The notes: a model not told the origin generated them from the sequence alone. Positions 42,912 through 52,675 are shown, counted from the first letter of the stretch. The stretch: DNA of 61,321 nt from an uncultured Christensenella sp. (GCA_949284695.1 CASDWJ010000017.1:1-61321), one strand, 5' to 3'. Numbers and translations are program-made.

Positions 42912-44126
42912 ATGAACGGCACGAACATTATGGACACGCTGAAAGCCAGAGGTTTCATCAAACAGGTGGTTTTCGAGGACGAGCTTTACGAGTTGCTCGG
43001 CAAGGAGAGCGTTCCGTTCTATATAGGTTTCGATCCCACGGCGGACAGTCTGCACGTCGGGCACTTCCTCGCGCTTATGGCTATGAGCCATATGCAGAAG
43101 GCGGGTCACAAGCCCATCGTCCTCATAGGCGGCGGCACGGGCAAGATCGGCGATCCTTCCGGCAGGACGGATATGCGCCGCATGATGACCAACGAGACCA
43201 TTATGCACAACTGCGAGTGCTTCAAAAAGCAGATGTCGAGATTCTTCTCGTTCGAGGGAGACAACGCGGCGATCATGGTCAACAACGCCGACTGGCTCGA
43301 CAATCTCAACTTCCTGCAGTTTATGAGAGATATCGGCGCGAACTTCTCGGTCAACAAGATGCTGACCGCGGAGTGCTTCAAAACGCGCATGGAGAGGGGT
43401 CTCTCTTTCTTCGAGTTCAGCTATATGCTTCTGCAGGCGTACGACTTCTTGTATCTGTTCAAGCATTACGGTTGCAAGCTCGAGTGCGGCGGCGACGACC
43501 AGTGGTCCAATATCCTTGCGGGCGCAGACCTCATAAGGAGAAAAGAGGGAGAAGCTGCGTTCGCTATGACTTTCGCCCTCCTCACGACGAGCGAAGGCAA
43601 GAAGATGGGCAAGACGCAGGCGGGCGCGGTATGGCTCGACCCCGCAAAGACTTCGCCCTACGACTTCTATCAGTACTGGAGAAATACCGCGGACGCAGAC
43701 GTGGAAAAGTGCCTCAAACTTCTGACCTTTATGGATCTTAAGGAGATAGAGGAGCTGTGCAGGTACCGCGACGAGCGTATCAACGCGGCTAAAGAAAGAC
43801 TCGCTTACGAGGTCACCGCGATCGTGCACGGCAAAGAGGAAGCCGAAAAGGCGCAGGCGCAGGCGAGAGCGGCATTCGGCGGCATTGGCGACGATATGCC
43901 CGAAGCAACCGTGGCGAAGGGCGTAAACAACATCATCGACATCATGTGCGCGGTCGGTGTGTGCAAGTCAAAGAGCGAGGCGAGAAACCTGATCACGGGC
44001 GGCGGCGTCAAGGTTGACGACGAAAAAGTGGACGGCTTCGATTATGCCGTCAGCGACGAAAAGCTCGCGACGGGCGTAGTGCTGCACAAGGGCAAGAAAG
44101 TGCATATCAGGGTCAAGGCTCAATGA
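42912..44126 (+). CDS. tyrS: Tyrosyl-tRNA synthetase
   Basis: 404 residues, full length. Class I signature region [18 protein letters not shown], the KMSKS counterpart is [11 protein letters not shown], and the C-terminal S4 RNA-binding domain covers about 335-404. AAGGAG precedes the ATG. Charges tRNA-Tyr. Next gene overlaps by four bases. Confidence 0.97.
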   Translation: MNGTNIMDTLKARGFIKQVVFEDELYELLGKESVPFYIGFDPTADSLHVGHFLALMAMSHMQKAGHKPIVLIGGGTGKIGDPSGRTDMRRMMTNETIMHNCECFKKQMSRFFSFEGDNAAIMVNNADWLDNLNFLQFMRDIGANFSVNKMLTAECFKTRMERGLSFFEFSYMLLQAYDFLYLFKHYGCKLECGGDDQWSNILAGADLIRRKEGEAAFAMTFALLTTSEGKKMGKTQAGAVWLDPAKTSPYDFYQYWRNTADADVEKCLKLLTFMDLKEIEELCRYRDERINAAKERLAYEVTAIVHGKEEAEKAQAQARAAFGGIGDDMPEATVAKGVNNIIDIMCAVGVCKSKSEARNLITGGGVKVDDEKVDGFDYAVSDEKLATGVVLHKGKKVHIRVKAQ

Positions 44127-44752
44127 CGGAATCCTACTTCTGCGTAAAGGGCGTAAGCGAGCGCGAGATCGTGATAAACAGGTCGCGATTCATTACGACG
44201 CTTATGCCGATAGACAGCGCAGAGCAGGCTTTTGAAGAAATAAAAAAGATATCGAAAAGATATTCTGACGCTACGCACAATTGCTATGCGTTCGTATCCA
44301 ACAGAGCGGGTACGGAACAGCGCTTTTCCGATGACGGAGAGCCGCAGGGTACGGCGGGAATGCCTATGCTCGAGGTGCTGAAAAAGCGAAACGTCAGAAT
44401 GACTCTGGCAGTCGTGACCAGATACTTCGGCGGGATAAAGCTGGGGGCGGGAGGACTTGTCGGAGCGTATTCTTCAAGCGTTGCCGAGGCGCTGGACAAT
44501 GCTGTCGTCGCGAAGTTCGACTATGCGTCGTATTACGTCGCCGAGTGCGGTTACTCCGAGTACAGGAGGCTGTCAGACGAGATTGCCAAAGAAGCGCAGA
44601 TCACGGGCGTCGAATACGGCGACAGCGTAAAAATATCCTATGCCGCAGTCAGCGCGGCGGCGGAAAAACTCAACGTGAAACTGACCGATCTGTCCTCGGG
44701 AAAAGTGCGGATAACCTGCACGGGTGAAGGATTTTTCGGTTTTGACAAATAA
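44123..44752 (+). CDS. YigZ/IMPACT family protein
   Basis: 209 residues. IMPACT-type signature [17 protein letters not shown] and [20 protein letters not shown]. The eukaryotic relatives bind GCN1; in bacteria the function is unclear. ATG overlaps tyrS stop (ATGA). Confidence 0.92.
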   Translation: MTESYFCVKGVSEREIVINRSRFITTLMPIDSAEQAFEEIKKISKRYSDATHNCYAFVSNRAGTEQRFSDDGEPQGTAGMPMLEVLKKRNVRMTLAVVTRYFGGIKLGAGGLVGAYSSSVAEALDNAVVAKFDYASYYVAECGYSEYRRLSDEIAKEAQITGVEYGDSVKISYAAVSAAAEKLNVKLTDLSSGKVRITCTGEGFFGFDK

Positions 44753-44776
44753 GAAAACAAATTACGGGGTGGTTTT

Positions 44777-45832
44777 ATGAAGATAACCAAATCAAAAGTC
44801 TTGAAGCAAAAACCCGACTTTTCCAAACTCGGATTCGGCAAGTATTTCACAGATCATATGCTCGTCATGGAATACGAGAACGGCGCGTGGAATGAACCTG
44901 AAATAGTTCCTTACGCTTCCTTCCCGATGGCTCCCGCGACGAATGTTCTGCACTACGCGCAGAGCATTTTCGAGGGCGCAAAGGCATACAAGAACGACGA
45001 GGGCAAGATCACCGTTTTCAGAATAGACGACAACTTTGTCAGAATGAACAATTCGGCAAAGAGAATGTGCATGCCTCAGTTCGACGCGGCTGTCGTAAAG
45101 TCAGCGCTGTTTGAACTGCTCAAGCTGGAAAGCGAGTGGATCCCCACAAGACCGGGTACAGCGCTTTATATACGTCCGTTCATGTTTGCGAACGAAGAAG
45201 TACTCGGCGTGCATGCCAGCAAGAAATACGTGTTCTGTATCATCCTTTCTCCCGTCGGTTCTTATTATGCTCACGGTCTCGAGCCGACCAAGATACTTGT
45301 CGAGGACGAACTCGTCAGAGCATTCATCGGCGGAACGGGCGAGGCAAAGTGCTCGGGCAACTACGCTTGCTCGCTGCTCGGCGGCGAAAAGGCGAACGCG
45401 CTCGGTTACGATCAGGCGCTCTGGCTTGACGGAAAAGAGCATAAGTACGTCGAAGAAGTGGGCAGCATGAACATATTCTTCGTCATAGGAGACGAAGTCG
45501 TTACTCCGCAGCTCGTCGGAAGCATCCTCCCCGGCATTACGAGAAAGAGCTGCCTCGAGGTGCTCAAAAAGTACGGTTACAAGGCAAGCGAAAGAAGGAT
45601 ATCCATAGAAGAAGTCGTCAAGGCTTACGAGGACGGCACGCTCAAGGAGTGCTTCGGCACAGGTACTGCGGCAGTCATTTCTCCTGTCGGCGTGATAGGC
45701 TACAAAGGCAAGGATATGATCGTCAACGGCGGCAAGATGGGCGAGATAACCGCGTTCCTCTACGACAAGATCACGGGCATACAGCAGGAAAAATACGCAG
45801 ACGAGTTCGGTTGGGTCACGCAGATCAACTGA
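44777..45832 (+). CDS. ilvE: Branched-chain amino acid aminotransferase
   Basis: 351 residues, full length for the ilvE_II branch. PLP-Lys is in GNYACSLLGGEKANALGYDQ, the class IV signature around EEVGSMNIFFVIGDEVVTPQL, and LHYAQSIFEGAKAY. It makes Leu, Ile and Val from the keto acids, matching leuA further on. TTACGGGGTGG precedes the ATG. Confidence 0.96.
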   Translation: MKITKSKVLKQKPDFSKLGFGKYFTDHMLVMEYENGAWNEPEIVPYASFPMAPATNVLHYAQSIFEGAKAYKNDEGKITVFRIDDNFVRMNNSAKRMCMPQFDAAVVKSALFELLKLESEWIPTRPGTALYIRPFMFANEEVLGVHASKKYVFCIILSPVGSYYAHGLEPTKILVEDELVRAFIGGTGEAKCSGNYACSLLGGEKANALGYDQALWLDGKEHKYVEEVGSMNIFFVIGDEVVTPQLVGSILPGITRKSCLEVLKKYGYKASERRISIEEVVKAYEDGTLKECFGTGTAAVISPVGVIGYKGKDMIVNGGKMGEITAFLYDKITGIQQEKYADEFGWVTQIN

Positions 45833-45859
45833 TGTCAAGCGAAAACATATGAAATTGGA

Positions 45860-45890
45860 TACCGTCTTTAAAAGGGCGGTATTTTTAATT
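45860..45890 (+). terminator. Terminator of the tyrS-ilvE operon
   Basis: A TACCGTC/GGGCGGTA stem (45860-45867 with about 45874-45881) is followed by TTTTT. Confidence 0.7.
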
Positions 45891-45896
45891 TTTGAA

Positions 45897-46062
45897 ATTG
45901 CCAATGCAAAGAAAAACGATAATATTTGTCTCAGGACATTAATAATCTTTGCATTAGAGATAAGTCGTTTTTTTTAACCGATGTTGGCAATTAGGATATA
46001 CAAAGCTAATTGCTTGAAATTACAGCATAATAGAATTATAATATTAACAAATATTGCTGTAA
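45897..46062. repeat. Three inverted repeats before the helicase gene
   Basis: Perfect arms: ATTGCCAA (45897-45904) / TTGGCAAT (45984-45991); AATGCAAAG (45903-45911) / CTTTGCATT (45947-45955), nested in the first; and TTACAGCA (46020-46027) / TGCTGTAA (46055-46062), which straddles the -10 box. The stretch is AT-rich like the helicase gene. They could be operators, an RNA structure, or ends of an inserted unit. Confidence 0.65.
46014..46042 (+). promoter_or_regulatory. Promoter of the helicase-nuclease gene
   Basis: TTGAAA (46014-46019), 17 bases, TATAAT (46037-46042), lying inside the TTACAGCA inverted repeat. Confidence 0.65.
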
Positions 46063-46085
46063 AGGTTTTGTTTTTTTAGTGAGAG

Positions 46086-48839
46086 ATGAATGAATTAAAA
46101 AATTGCATTGTAATATTCGATAAGAATGTTGGCAAGTATGTTGACAAAAGCAAAGAAATTGCATACATAAACATTGACAAAGAAAATCGAAAATACAATA
46201 TTCGGTTTGCGAGTGGAAAAGTATATGATTACAATATTTCAAATGTCAGATGGCTTAGCAATCCAGACACACTTGACGTATCATCGTGGCTGATTTACTT
46301 TAATAACGAAAGAATGAGTAACGTAATAGAAATATTGCGTTTTGGAGAAGGCGACTTCAATGATTGGATAAAAATAGTATTTAAAAACGGTGAAATATCC
46401 TCATATCCTCTTAAAAATTTAAAGTTTGTCAAAAATAAGAGAAATGAAAAAAATGTCAAAAATTTTTTAGAGTATTTAAAAGAAGCGGCTGGTGTCGTAA
46501 GTGATGCTTCTCAGGACGAAAAGGATTTTTTACAAAGCGAAATAGAAAAAATTAACGTTTCTGAAGAAAGCGTGCTGTATAAATTTATTGCAAAAGAGCC
46601 GATAATAGAAAGAAAAGTCGACGACAAACTTATTTTCCCTTTTTCCGCAAACGCAGCCCAGATTAAAGCTGTAAAAAACGCTTTAAATTATGATATTTCT
46701 TGTATACAGGGGCCTCCGGGGACAGGTAAGACGCAGACAATTTTAAATATTTTAACTAATTTGCTTGTAAAAGAAATGAAAGTAGCAGTGGTTGCAGGCA
46801 ATAACGAAGCAACACGAAACGTTCATGAAAAAATTGAAAAAGAAGGATTTAAAGGGATTGATGCATATCTTGGCAATAAAGACAATATTAAACAGTTCTT
46901 TTCTCAAAATCGCGAACTTCCCGAATTTGGCGAAATAGATGATTGTGACAAATATAGCGGATCTATGAAATCGCTATATGAGAAGGTACAGAAAATTTAC
47001 GAATACAGACTGAAATGTGCGGAATTACAACATCTAATTAATGAGTATACTGTTGAGAAAAATATAAGCGATGAAATTTATAATCAAAAAGAACATAAAA
47101 TCGCTGATAGTTTGTTACATTATAACAAACGGTCTGATAAAATATTAAAACTGGCTGCTTATTTGGAAATACTTTCACAAAAACATAAATTGAGGTTGAT
47201 CCATAAAGCTAAATTGTTTTTTAGTTATGGTTTGAAGAGTAAAGATGTATCAGAGAATTTATGTGATAGTATAGATTATTTGCAGAATCTGTATTATTCG
47301 GTTAAATTGCGGGAATTGACTCGGGAATACGACAAAGTAAAAATTTTTTTAAAACTAAATGACTCAGAAGACGTGCTTGATTTGTTCAGAAAAAAATCTA
47401 TGAACAAGTTCAAAAGAGAAATGCGTAATTATTATTCAAAATTTTCCGATTACTCAGTGAGTCCACAAGACAGGTTTTACAAGTTTAGTAAAATCAGCAA
47501 GAGATATCCGATTATATACAGCACAACTCACTCTTTGCATTATTGCTGTGGTGATTACTTGTTTGATTATGTAATTATCGACGAATCGAGTCAGGTTGAT
47601 TTAATTAGTGCAGTAATTGCTATGTCTTGTGCAAAACGTATTGTTTTTGTCGGAGATCAGAAACAATTGTCACACGTGGTAAAAACCAACAATTTACAAC
47701 CTCTTGAAGATTTGTTTGAAAGATACTCTTTGCCCAAGTATTTTAATTATGCTTCATATAGCATTTTAAAATGCATTTCAGAAATGTACGGAACAGAATT
47801 GCCGTGTGTTCTTTTGAATGAGCATTACCGTTGCGACCCGCAAATAATTGAATTCTGCAATAAGTGCTTTTATAAAGGCGAGTTGGTTATTCAAACAAAA
47901 CATGAAGAAAGGAACGGCATTGAATGGATTTCAGAAAGATCACATACTGCTGAAGGCATGATAAACTTAACGCAGGCGGAAACGATTATTCATAAAATTT
48001 TGCCTAAAATACAAGCAGAAGATGTTGGGATAGTAGCGCCATATCGCAAACAGGTTGAACTTTTAGGATCAAAAGTAAATGATAGCAATGTTCTAGTTGA
48101 CACAATTCATAAATTTCAGGGGAAAGAGCGAGACGTAATGATATTGTCCACAGTTTCTGATAAAGTTAAATTTTATGAGGAGGAAGAAAAAATTGATTTT
48201 CTTAATAATGCAAATTTAATAAATGTTGCTGTTTCTAGGGCTAAAAACAAATTATATGTAGTTGCAAGTAAAGATATAGCCAAACAGGAAGGCAGTTTGT
48301 TAAACGATTTATATAGATATGTTGCTTATTACTGCGGACAAGAAAAAGTATGGGAAAGCAACGTTTATTCTGTATTTGACCTTATGTATGACGATTATTC
48401 TCCGGTTTTGGAAGAAATGAAGAAACGTTTGTTAAGGATATCGGAGTACGATAGTGAAAATATTATAGCTACTGTTATAGACGATATATGCAAAAGTGAA
48501 GAATTTGGAATTATTTCATTTAAACATAATTATCCTTTAAGAAAAATAATACGATCTGAAAATTTGAAAATAAAAGAAGATCAATTATTTGTCGAAAATC
48601 CAAATTCTCATTGTGATTTCATAATTTTTAATAAATTAGATAAGAGTATAATACTGGTTATAGAGGTTGATGGAAAACAACATAACGAGTTAGTTCAAAA
48701 GCAACGAGACGAGAGGAAGGATAGATTATTGCGTTTAAACAATATTTCGATACTTCGACTGAAAACAACAGAAAGCGATTGTGAAAATAAAATAAAATCA
48801 GCATTAGCTTTAGCAATTTCATCAAATACTAGCGATTGA
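46086..48839 (+). CDS. SF1 (Upf1/Dna2-like) helicase with C-terminal DUF2726-like nuclease
   Basis: 917 residues. The N-terminal 180 are unassigned. Helicase motifs: Q-like SANAAQIKAVKNAL (187-200), Walker A GPPGTGKTQT (209-218), Walker B VIIDESS (496-502), GDQKQLSHVV (523-532), NEHYRCDPQIIEF (578-590), TIHKFQGKERDV (673-684), VAVSRAKNKLYVV (714-726). The insert 250-480 is coiled. C-terminal PD-(D/E)XK-like part: HCDFIIF (Asp844), VIEVDGKQH (Glu860), RDERKDRLLRL, as in DUF2726. A sampled 60-base line has about 35% G+C against about 60% in ilvE, which indicates transfer. Probably a defence or mobile-DNA nuclease, by inference. No partner gene lies beside it. Confidence 0.85.
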   Translation: MNELKNCIVIFDKNVGKYVDKSKEIAYINIDKENRKYNIRFASGKVYDYNISNVRWLSNPDTLDVSSWLIYFNNERMSNVIEILRFGEGDFNDWIKIVFKNGEISSYPLKNLKFVKNKRNEKNVKNFLEYLKEAAGVVSDASQDEKDFLQSEIEKINVSEESVLYKFIAKEPIIERKVDDKLIFPFSANAAQIKAVKNALNYDISCIQGPPGTGKTQTILNILTNLLVKEMKVAVVAGNNEATRNVHEKIEKEGFKGIDAYLGNKDNIKQFFSQNRELPEFGEIDDCDKYSGSMKSLYEKVQKIYEYRLKCAELQHLINEYTVEKNISDEIYNQKEHKIADSLLHYNKRSDKILKLAAYLEILSQKHKLRLIHKAKLFFSYGLKSKDVSENLCDSIDYLQNLYYSVKLRELTREYDKVKIFLKLNDSEDVLDLFRKKSMNKFKREMRNYYSKFSDYSVSPQDRFYKFSKISKRYPIIYSTTHSLHYCCGDYLFDYVIIDESSQVDLISAVIAMSCAKRIVFVGDQKQLSHVVKTNNLQPLEDLFERYSLPKYFNYASYSILKCISEMYGTELPCVLLNEHYRCDPQIIEFCNKCFYKGELVIQTKHEERNGIEWISERSHTAEGMINLTQAETIIHKILPKIQAEDVGIVAPYRKQVELLGSKVNDSNVLVDTIHKFQGKERDVMILSTVSDKVKFYEEEEKIDFLNNANLINVAVSRAKNKLYVVASKDIAKQEGSLLNDLYRYVAYYCGQEKVWESNVYSVFDLMYDDYSPVLEEMKKRLLRISEYDSENIIATVIDDICKSEEFGIISFKHNYPLRKIIRSENLKIKEDQLFVENPNSHCDFIIFNKLDKSIILVIEVDGKQHNELVQKQRDERKDRLLRLNNISILRLKTTESDCENKIKSALALAISSNTSD

Positions 48840-48863
48840 TTATCAAGGGTAAGCTCAATACCG

Positions 48864-48897
48864 CGGGCACGCTTTTTTGCGTGCCCGTGTTTGTTTC
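48864..48897 (+). terminator. Terminator of the helicase gene
   Basis: A perfect 9-bp stem (48864-48872 with 48879-48887) is followed by TGTTTGTTT. Confidence 0.75.
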
Positions 48898-48935
48898 GAT
48901 ATCGTTTTGCAGTCTTTGAAAGAGAGTTGCGCGCG

Positions 48936-49940
48936 TTATACGTTCCAGCCCTTGGGGGTAAATATTTCGTGGAAAGTGCGCACCGCATATCTGTCGGTAA
49001 AGCTCGCGATATAATCTCCCACTACGCGGTCTCTCGGCGTGGTTTCGAGCAGAGAGCGGGAAAAGGCGGGGAGTTCTTCGGGGTGCGTCATGTAATGTTG
49101 AAAAAGCAGCTCTATCAGCGCGAACGTCTTTTTTTCTTCTGCTTTCGCTACGGGATTGGTGTAAACGCTTGCGAACATGAATTTGTGCAGTTTGAGGTGC
49201 ATCGCTTCAAACTCGGGGGATTGCTTTACGAACGGTTTGCCGAAGCTGTTGCCGACGATGTCGAGTATAAGGCTGTTGATCCTCGCGCTCTTGCTGTGAC
49301 CGAGCACTTCGGTGCAGTCCTTTGGCAGATCTTCTTCTTTGAGAACTCCTGCGGAGATCGCGTCCTCTATGTCGTGGTTTATGTAGGCAAACCTGTCTGC
49401 GTATTTTATTATCTCGCCCTCCAACGTCGCGGGCTTGCCGCTGAATTTGTGATTGACGATGCCGTCCCTGATTTCAAACGTCAGGTTGAGACCTTTGCCG
49501 TCGTTTTCGAGAAATTCGACAATTCTCAGGCTCTGTTCGTTGTGCGAAAAGCCGCCATCTATCAGCTTGTCGAGCACGCTTTCTCCCGCATGCCCGAACG
49601 GCGTATGTCCGAGATCGTGCCCGAGAGCGATCGCCTCTATGAGGTCCTCGTTGAGATTGAGGGCGCGCGCAATCGTCCTGCCTATCTGCGCGACTTCGAG
49701 GGTATGGGTGAGTCTAGTGCGGTAATGATCTCCTTCGGGAGAAATGAAAACCTGCGTCTTGTGCTTAAGACGACGGAAAGACTTGCTGTGTACTATTCTG
49801 TCGCGGTCGCGCATGAAGTCGGTACGTAAAGGACAGGGGTTTTCTTCGCGCCTTCTTCCTTTCGTCATGTCCGAGCGGCATGCGTAAGGGCTGAAAAACT
49901 TTGCTTCTTTTTCGTAAACTGTTTTTTTGAAATCTTCCAT
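48936..49940 (-). CDS. dgt: dGTP triphosphohydrolase-like protein (HD domain)
   Basis: 334 residues. HD-domain motifs: Arg-His region DHYRTRLTHTLEVAQIGR, HD in IALGHDLGHTPFGHAGE, and the Asp in YADRFAYINHDIEDAI. Dgt-like proteins split dNTPs to deoxynucleoside and triphosphate and shape the dNTP pool; some bacterial members also limit phages. ATG 49940 starts the usual MEDFKKTVY; it lies six bases after a -10 box, without ribosome binding site. Confidence 0.93.
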   Translation of the reverse strand: MEDFKKTVYEKEAKFFSPYACRSDMTKGRRREENPCPLRTDFMRDRDRIVHSKSFRRLKHKTQVFISPEGDHYRTRLTHTLEVAQIGRTIARALNLNEDLIEAIALGHDLGHTPFGHAGESVLDKLIDGGFSHNEQSLRIVEFLENDGKGLNLTFEIRDGIVNHKFSGKPATLEGEIIKYADRFAYINHDIEDAISAGVLKEEDLPKDCTEVLGHSKSARINSLILDIVGNSFGKPFVKQSPEFEAMHLKLHKFMFASVYTNPVAKAEEKKTFALIELLFQHYMTHPEELPAFSRSLLETTPRDRVVGDYIASFTDRYAVRTFHEIFTPKGWNV

Positions 49941-49946
49941 GATTTT

Positions 49947-49976
49947 ATTATACAAAATAAAAGGCGTCGCTGTAAA
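49947..49976 (-). promoter_or_regulatory. Promoter abutting dgt (leaderless type)
   Basis: On the minus strand TTTACA (49976-49971), 18 bases, TATAAT (49952-49947), and six bases to the ATG. Confidence 0.6.
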
Positions 49977-50109
49977 GAGGCAAAATGCGCGTAACAAGGC
50001 GTTTTTTGAAAAAATCGCATTTTTAACGCTTATTTTACATTTATGTGTTAAAGTATTTTGCGAAAAGCGGTTGAGGACGGTTAAAATCGCCCAATATCAT
50101 ATAAAATCT

Positions 50110-50138
50110 TTGCAGTTAAGTTATATTTGTGTTATAAT
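50110..50138 (+). promoter_or_regulatory. Promoter of trpS
   Basis: TTGCAG (50110-50115), 17 bases, TATAAT (50133-50138); leader of about 22 bases, so no T-box. Confidence 0.8.
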
Positions 50139-50166
50139 ATTGCAAATATCTATTTTACAGAGGCAT

Positions 50167-51168
50167 ATGATGAAAAAAAAGGTAATTTACAGCGGCATTC
50201 AACCGACGGGTATCATGACTCTCGGCAACTATATCGGAGCTGTAAACGAATGGAGTGAGATTCAGAACGAGGAGGGCAATTTCTGCCTGTTTGAAGTGGC
50301 TGATCTGCACACGATAACGGTCAGACAGAATCCCGCGGTCTTGCGCAAAAACTCGCTCGATATGCTCGCGCTCCTGCTTGCCGCAGGAATCGACTTCAAG
50401 AAAAACATACTGTACTTGCAATCGCACGTTCACGAACACAGCGAGCTGTCATGGCTGCTCAATTGCTACACCTACGTCGGCGAGATGAACAGAATGACGC
50501 AGTTCAAGGAAAAATCGGAAAAACACGCCGACAACATCAATATGGGACTTATGGATTACCCTGTACTCATGGCGGCGGACATACTGCTTTTCAAGACGGA
50601 CTGCGTGCCGGTAGGCATTGACCAGCGTCAGCACCTCGAGATCGCGAGGGATATCGCCATAAGGTTCAACAACATCTACGGAGATACGTTCGTAGTGCCT
50701 GAGGCGAGAGTCAGAAAGTTCGGCGCGAAGATCGCCAGCCTCCAGAATCCGCTCGCAAAGATGAGCAAGTCAGACCCCAATCCCAATGCGGTGATAGGCG
50801 TGCTCGACAGCGAAAAGGACATAATTTCCAAGGTGAAGAAGGCGGTAACGGACAGCGGGTCGGAGATAGTTTACGACCCCGAAAACAAACCGGGCGTTTC
50901 CAATCTTCTGACAATACTTTCCATCGCGAGAAAACAGGATATGGACAGTCTCGTCAGAGAGTTCGAGGGCAAGATGTACGGGCATCTTAAGCTGGCGACC
51001 GCTGACGCCGTCGTAGAAATGCTCAGACCTTTCCGCGAAAAATTCAACGAGATAAGAGCGGACGAATGCTACCTCGTGCAGGTGGCGAAATACGGCGCGG
51101 AAAGAGCTTCCGCGATCGCCGAAAAGACGCTGAAAGAAGTAAAAGAAAAGATAGGATTTGTGCTGTAA
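50167..51168 (+). CDS. trpS: Tryptophanyl-tRNA synthetase
   Basis: 333 residues, full length. GIQPTGIMTLGNYIG is the class I HIGH-type region (TLGNY), LAKMSKSDPNPNA the KMSKS loop. Two ATGs in a row (50167 and 50170) follow ACAGAGG. Charges tRNA-Trp. Its stop overlaps the next ATG (TAATG). Confidence 0.97.
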   Translation: MMKKKVIYSGIQPTGIMTLGNYIGAVNEWSEIQNEEGNFCLFEVADLHTITVRQNPAVLRKNSLDMLALLLAAGIDFKKNILYLQSHVHEHSELSWLLNCYTYVGEMNRMTQFKEKSEKHADNINMGLMDYPVLMAADILLFKTDCVPVGIDQRQHLEIARDIAIRFNNIYGDTFVVPEARVRKFGAKIASLQNPLAKMSKSDPNPNAVIGVLDSEKDIISKVKKAVTDSGSEIVYDPENKPGVSNLLTILSIARKQDMDSLVREFEGKMYGHLKLATADAVVEMLRPFREKFNEIRADECYLVQVAKYGAERASAIAEKTLKEVKEKIGFVL

Positions 51169-52043
51169 TGTTCGGTTATGTCATTCCCGACAAACCCAAT
51201 ATGTTCATCAAGGACTTCACTTTGTACCGCGCGTTTTACTGCGGTCTGTGCAAGGCGATAGGCAAGAAATGCGGCACATTGATGAGACTGACGACCAACT
51301 ACGACATGACGTTTTTCAGCGTTTTCGTCCACGCGCTGACGGGCACGGAAATAGAGATAAGCAATGAGGGCTGTATTCTCAATCCGATAAGAAAAAAGTC
51401 GATAGCAAAGAGCAATCCGCTCATGGACAAAGTTGTGGACGCGAATACCGTTCTTGCCCATTACAAGGCGGTGGACGACGTCAGGGACGACAACAGCGCG
51501 GGCAAAAAATTCGCGGACGCGCTCGTGATAAGGCGCCACTTCAAAAAGGCGTGCAAGAGATCGCCCGAGGCGGCGGAGATAATCCGCAAAGGCTTTGAAG
51601 AACTCAACCGTCTGGAAGCGGAAAGGTGTGAAAACGTCGATCTTATCGCGCATCAGTTTGCCGATATCCTCAAAGAGCTGACGAAGCTGCTGACGGGAGA
51701 GGATTATAGCGAATACGCGGGCAACCTCGTATACAACCTCGGCAGATGGGTGTATTTCGCAGACGCTTTCGACGACGCGGACGAGGACGCGAAAAAGGGA
51801 GAGTTCAACCCGTTTCTTATCGGGTACGAATATAAAGACAGGGAGACTTTTGTCAAAGACAAGCATGACGAGGCGGCGTTTATTCTCAATTGCTGCATAA
51901 AAGAGATGTCAGACTCTTTTGACAAAGTCGCGCTGAAAAAATACGAAGGGGTAATCACAAATATAGTCTGGTACGGAATAAAGGAACAGACAGACACGCT
52001 TTTAAGGAGGACCGACAAGTGCAAGAAAAGGACCCGTATATAG
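51168..52043 (+). CDS. DUF5685 family protein
   Basis: 291 residues from ATG 51168 overlapping the trpS stop. Family signs: MFGYVIPDKPNMFIKDF, YRAFYCGLCKAIGKKCG with a CxxC pair, YDMTFFSVFVHALTG, and a YNLGRWVYFADAFDDADED stretch near 210. The last looks like a metal- or lipid-binding helix with Asp pairs, reminiscent of all-alpha isoprenoid enzymes, but this is speculation. Function unknown. Overlaps the next gene by 25 bases. Confidence 0.8.
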   Translation: MFGYVIPDKPNMFIKDFTLYRAFYCGLCKAIGKKCGTLMRLTTNYDMTFFSVFVHALTGTEIEISNEGCILNPIRKKSIAKSNPLMDKVVDANTVLAHYKAVDDVRDDNSAGKKFADALVIRRHFKKACKRSPEAAEIIRKGFEELNRLEAERCENVDLIAHQFADILKELTKLLTGEDYSEYAGNLVYNLGRWVYFADAFDDADEDAKKGEFNPFLIGYEYKDRETFVKDKHDEAAFILNCCIKEMSDSFDKVALKKYEGVITNIVWYGIKEQTDTLLRRTDKCKKRTRI

Positions 52044-52675
52044 TTCTGGGACTTAAAAACGACGCTACGCAGGAGCAGGTCGAGAACGCTTACCGCACGC
52101 TCAGACGCAAATACGAAGAACTGCGTTTCAGCGAAGGCGAGGAGGGAGCGCAGGCGAGCCGCGCGCTCGGAGAACTCGACAGGGCGTACGCCGACTGTCT
52201 CGACGATCTGAGAAAGAGAGTGTACGTCGCGGGCGGAGCCAGTCAGTACGGCGCCGCAGAGGAGCTTATCAGACAGGGCAAACTCGACGAGGCGCAACAA
52301 AAACTCGATTCTGCCGAGACGCGCGACGCAGAATGGCATTATCTGCAAGCGATAGTCTATTACAAGAGAAACTGGCACGTCGAGAGTAAAAAACAGCTCG
52401 AGATCGCGCTTACGCTCGATCCGAACAACGAAAAATACAAGAGAAGCTATGCCAAGCTGAACAATATGCTCAACAATGCGGGCGCAGGCAATGCGGGACA
52501 GTCGCAGAACGCCAACCCGTACGGACAACAGCAGCAAAGAGGAGGTTATGCGCGTCCTCAGCAGACAGATGCGGGCGCGGATACGGCGGCTACTTGCTGC
52601 AATACATGCTCAACGCTTATATGTTGCGACTGTTGTTGCGAAATGATGGGCGGGGATCTGATCCCCTGTTGCTGA
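52019..52675 (+). CDS. J-like/TPR protein with cysteine-rich tail
   Basis: 218 residues from GTG 52019 (AAGGAGG upstream). Residues 5-60 resemble a J domain (DPYIVLGLKNDATQEQVENA) but the HPD triad needed for DnaK is missing. Residues about 75-155 look like TPR/helical repeats. A Gln/Asn/Gly-rich linker leads to a tail with ten cysteines (CCNTCSTLICCDCCC ... CC). The set suggests a membrane- or metal-associated co-chaperone-like scaffold. It overlaps DUF5685 and is followed at two bases by a membrane protein gene. Confidence 0.75.
   Translation: MQEKDPYIVLGLKNDATQEQVENAYRTLRRKYEELRFSEGEEGAQASRALGELDRAYADCLDDLRKRVYVAGGASQYGAAEELIRQGKLDEAQQKLDSAETRDAEWHYLQAIVYYKRNWHVESKKQLEIALTLDPNNEKYKRSYAKLNNMLNNAGAGNAGQSQNANPYGQQQQRGGYARPQQTDAGADTAATCCNTCSTLICCDCCCEMMGGDLIPCC

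Noticed and set aside
49941-49997. Upstream extension of dgt by 19 codons
   Set aside because: It includes the promoter and does not match the family N-terminus.
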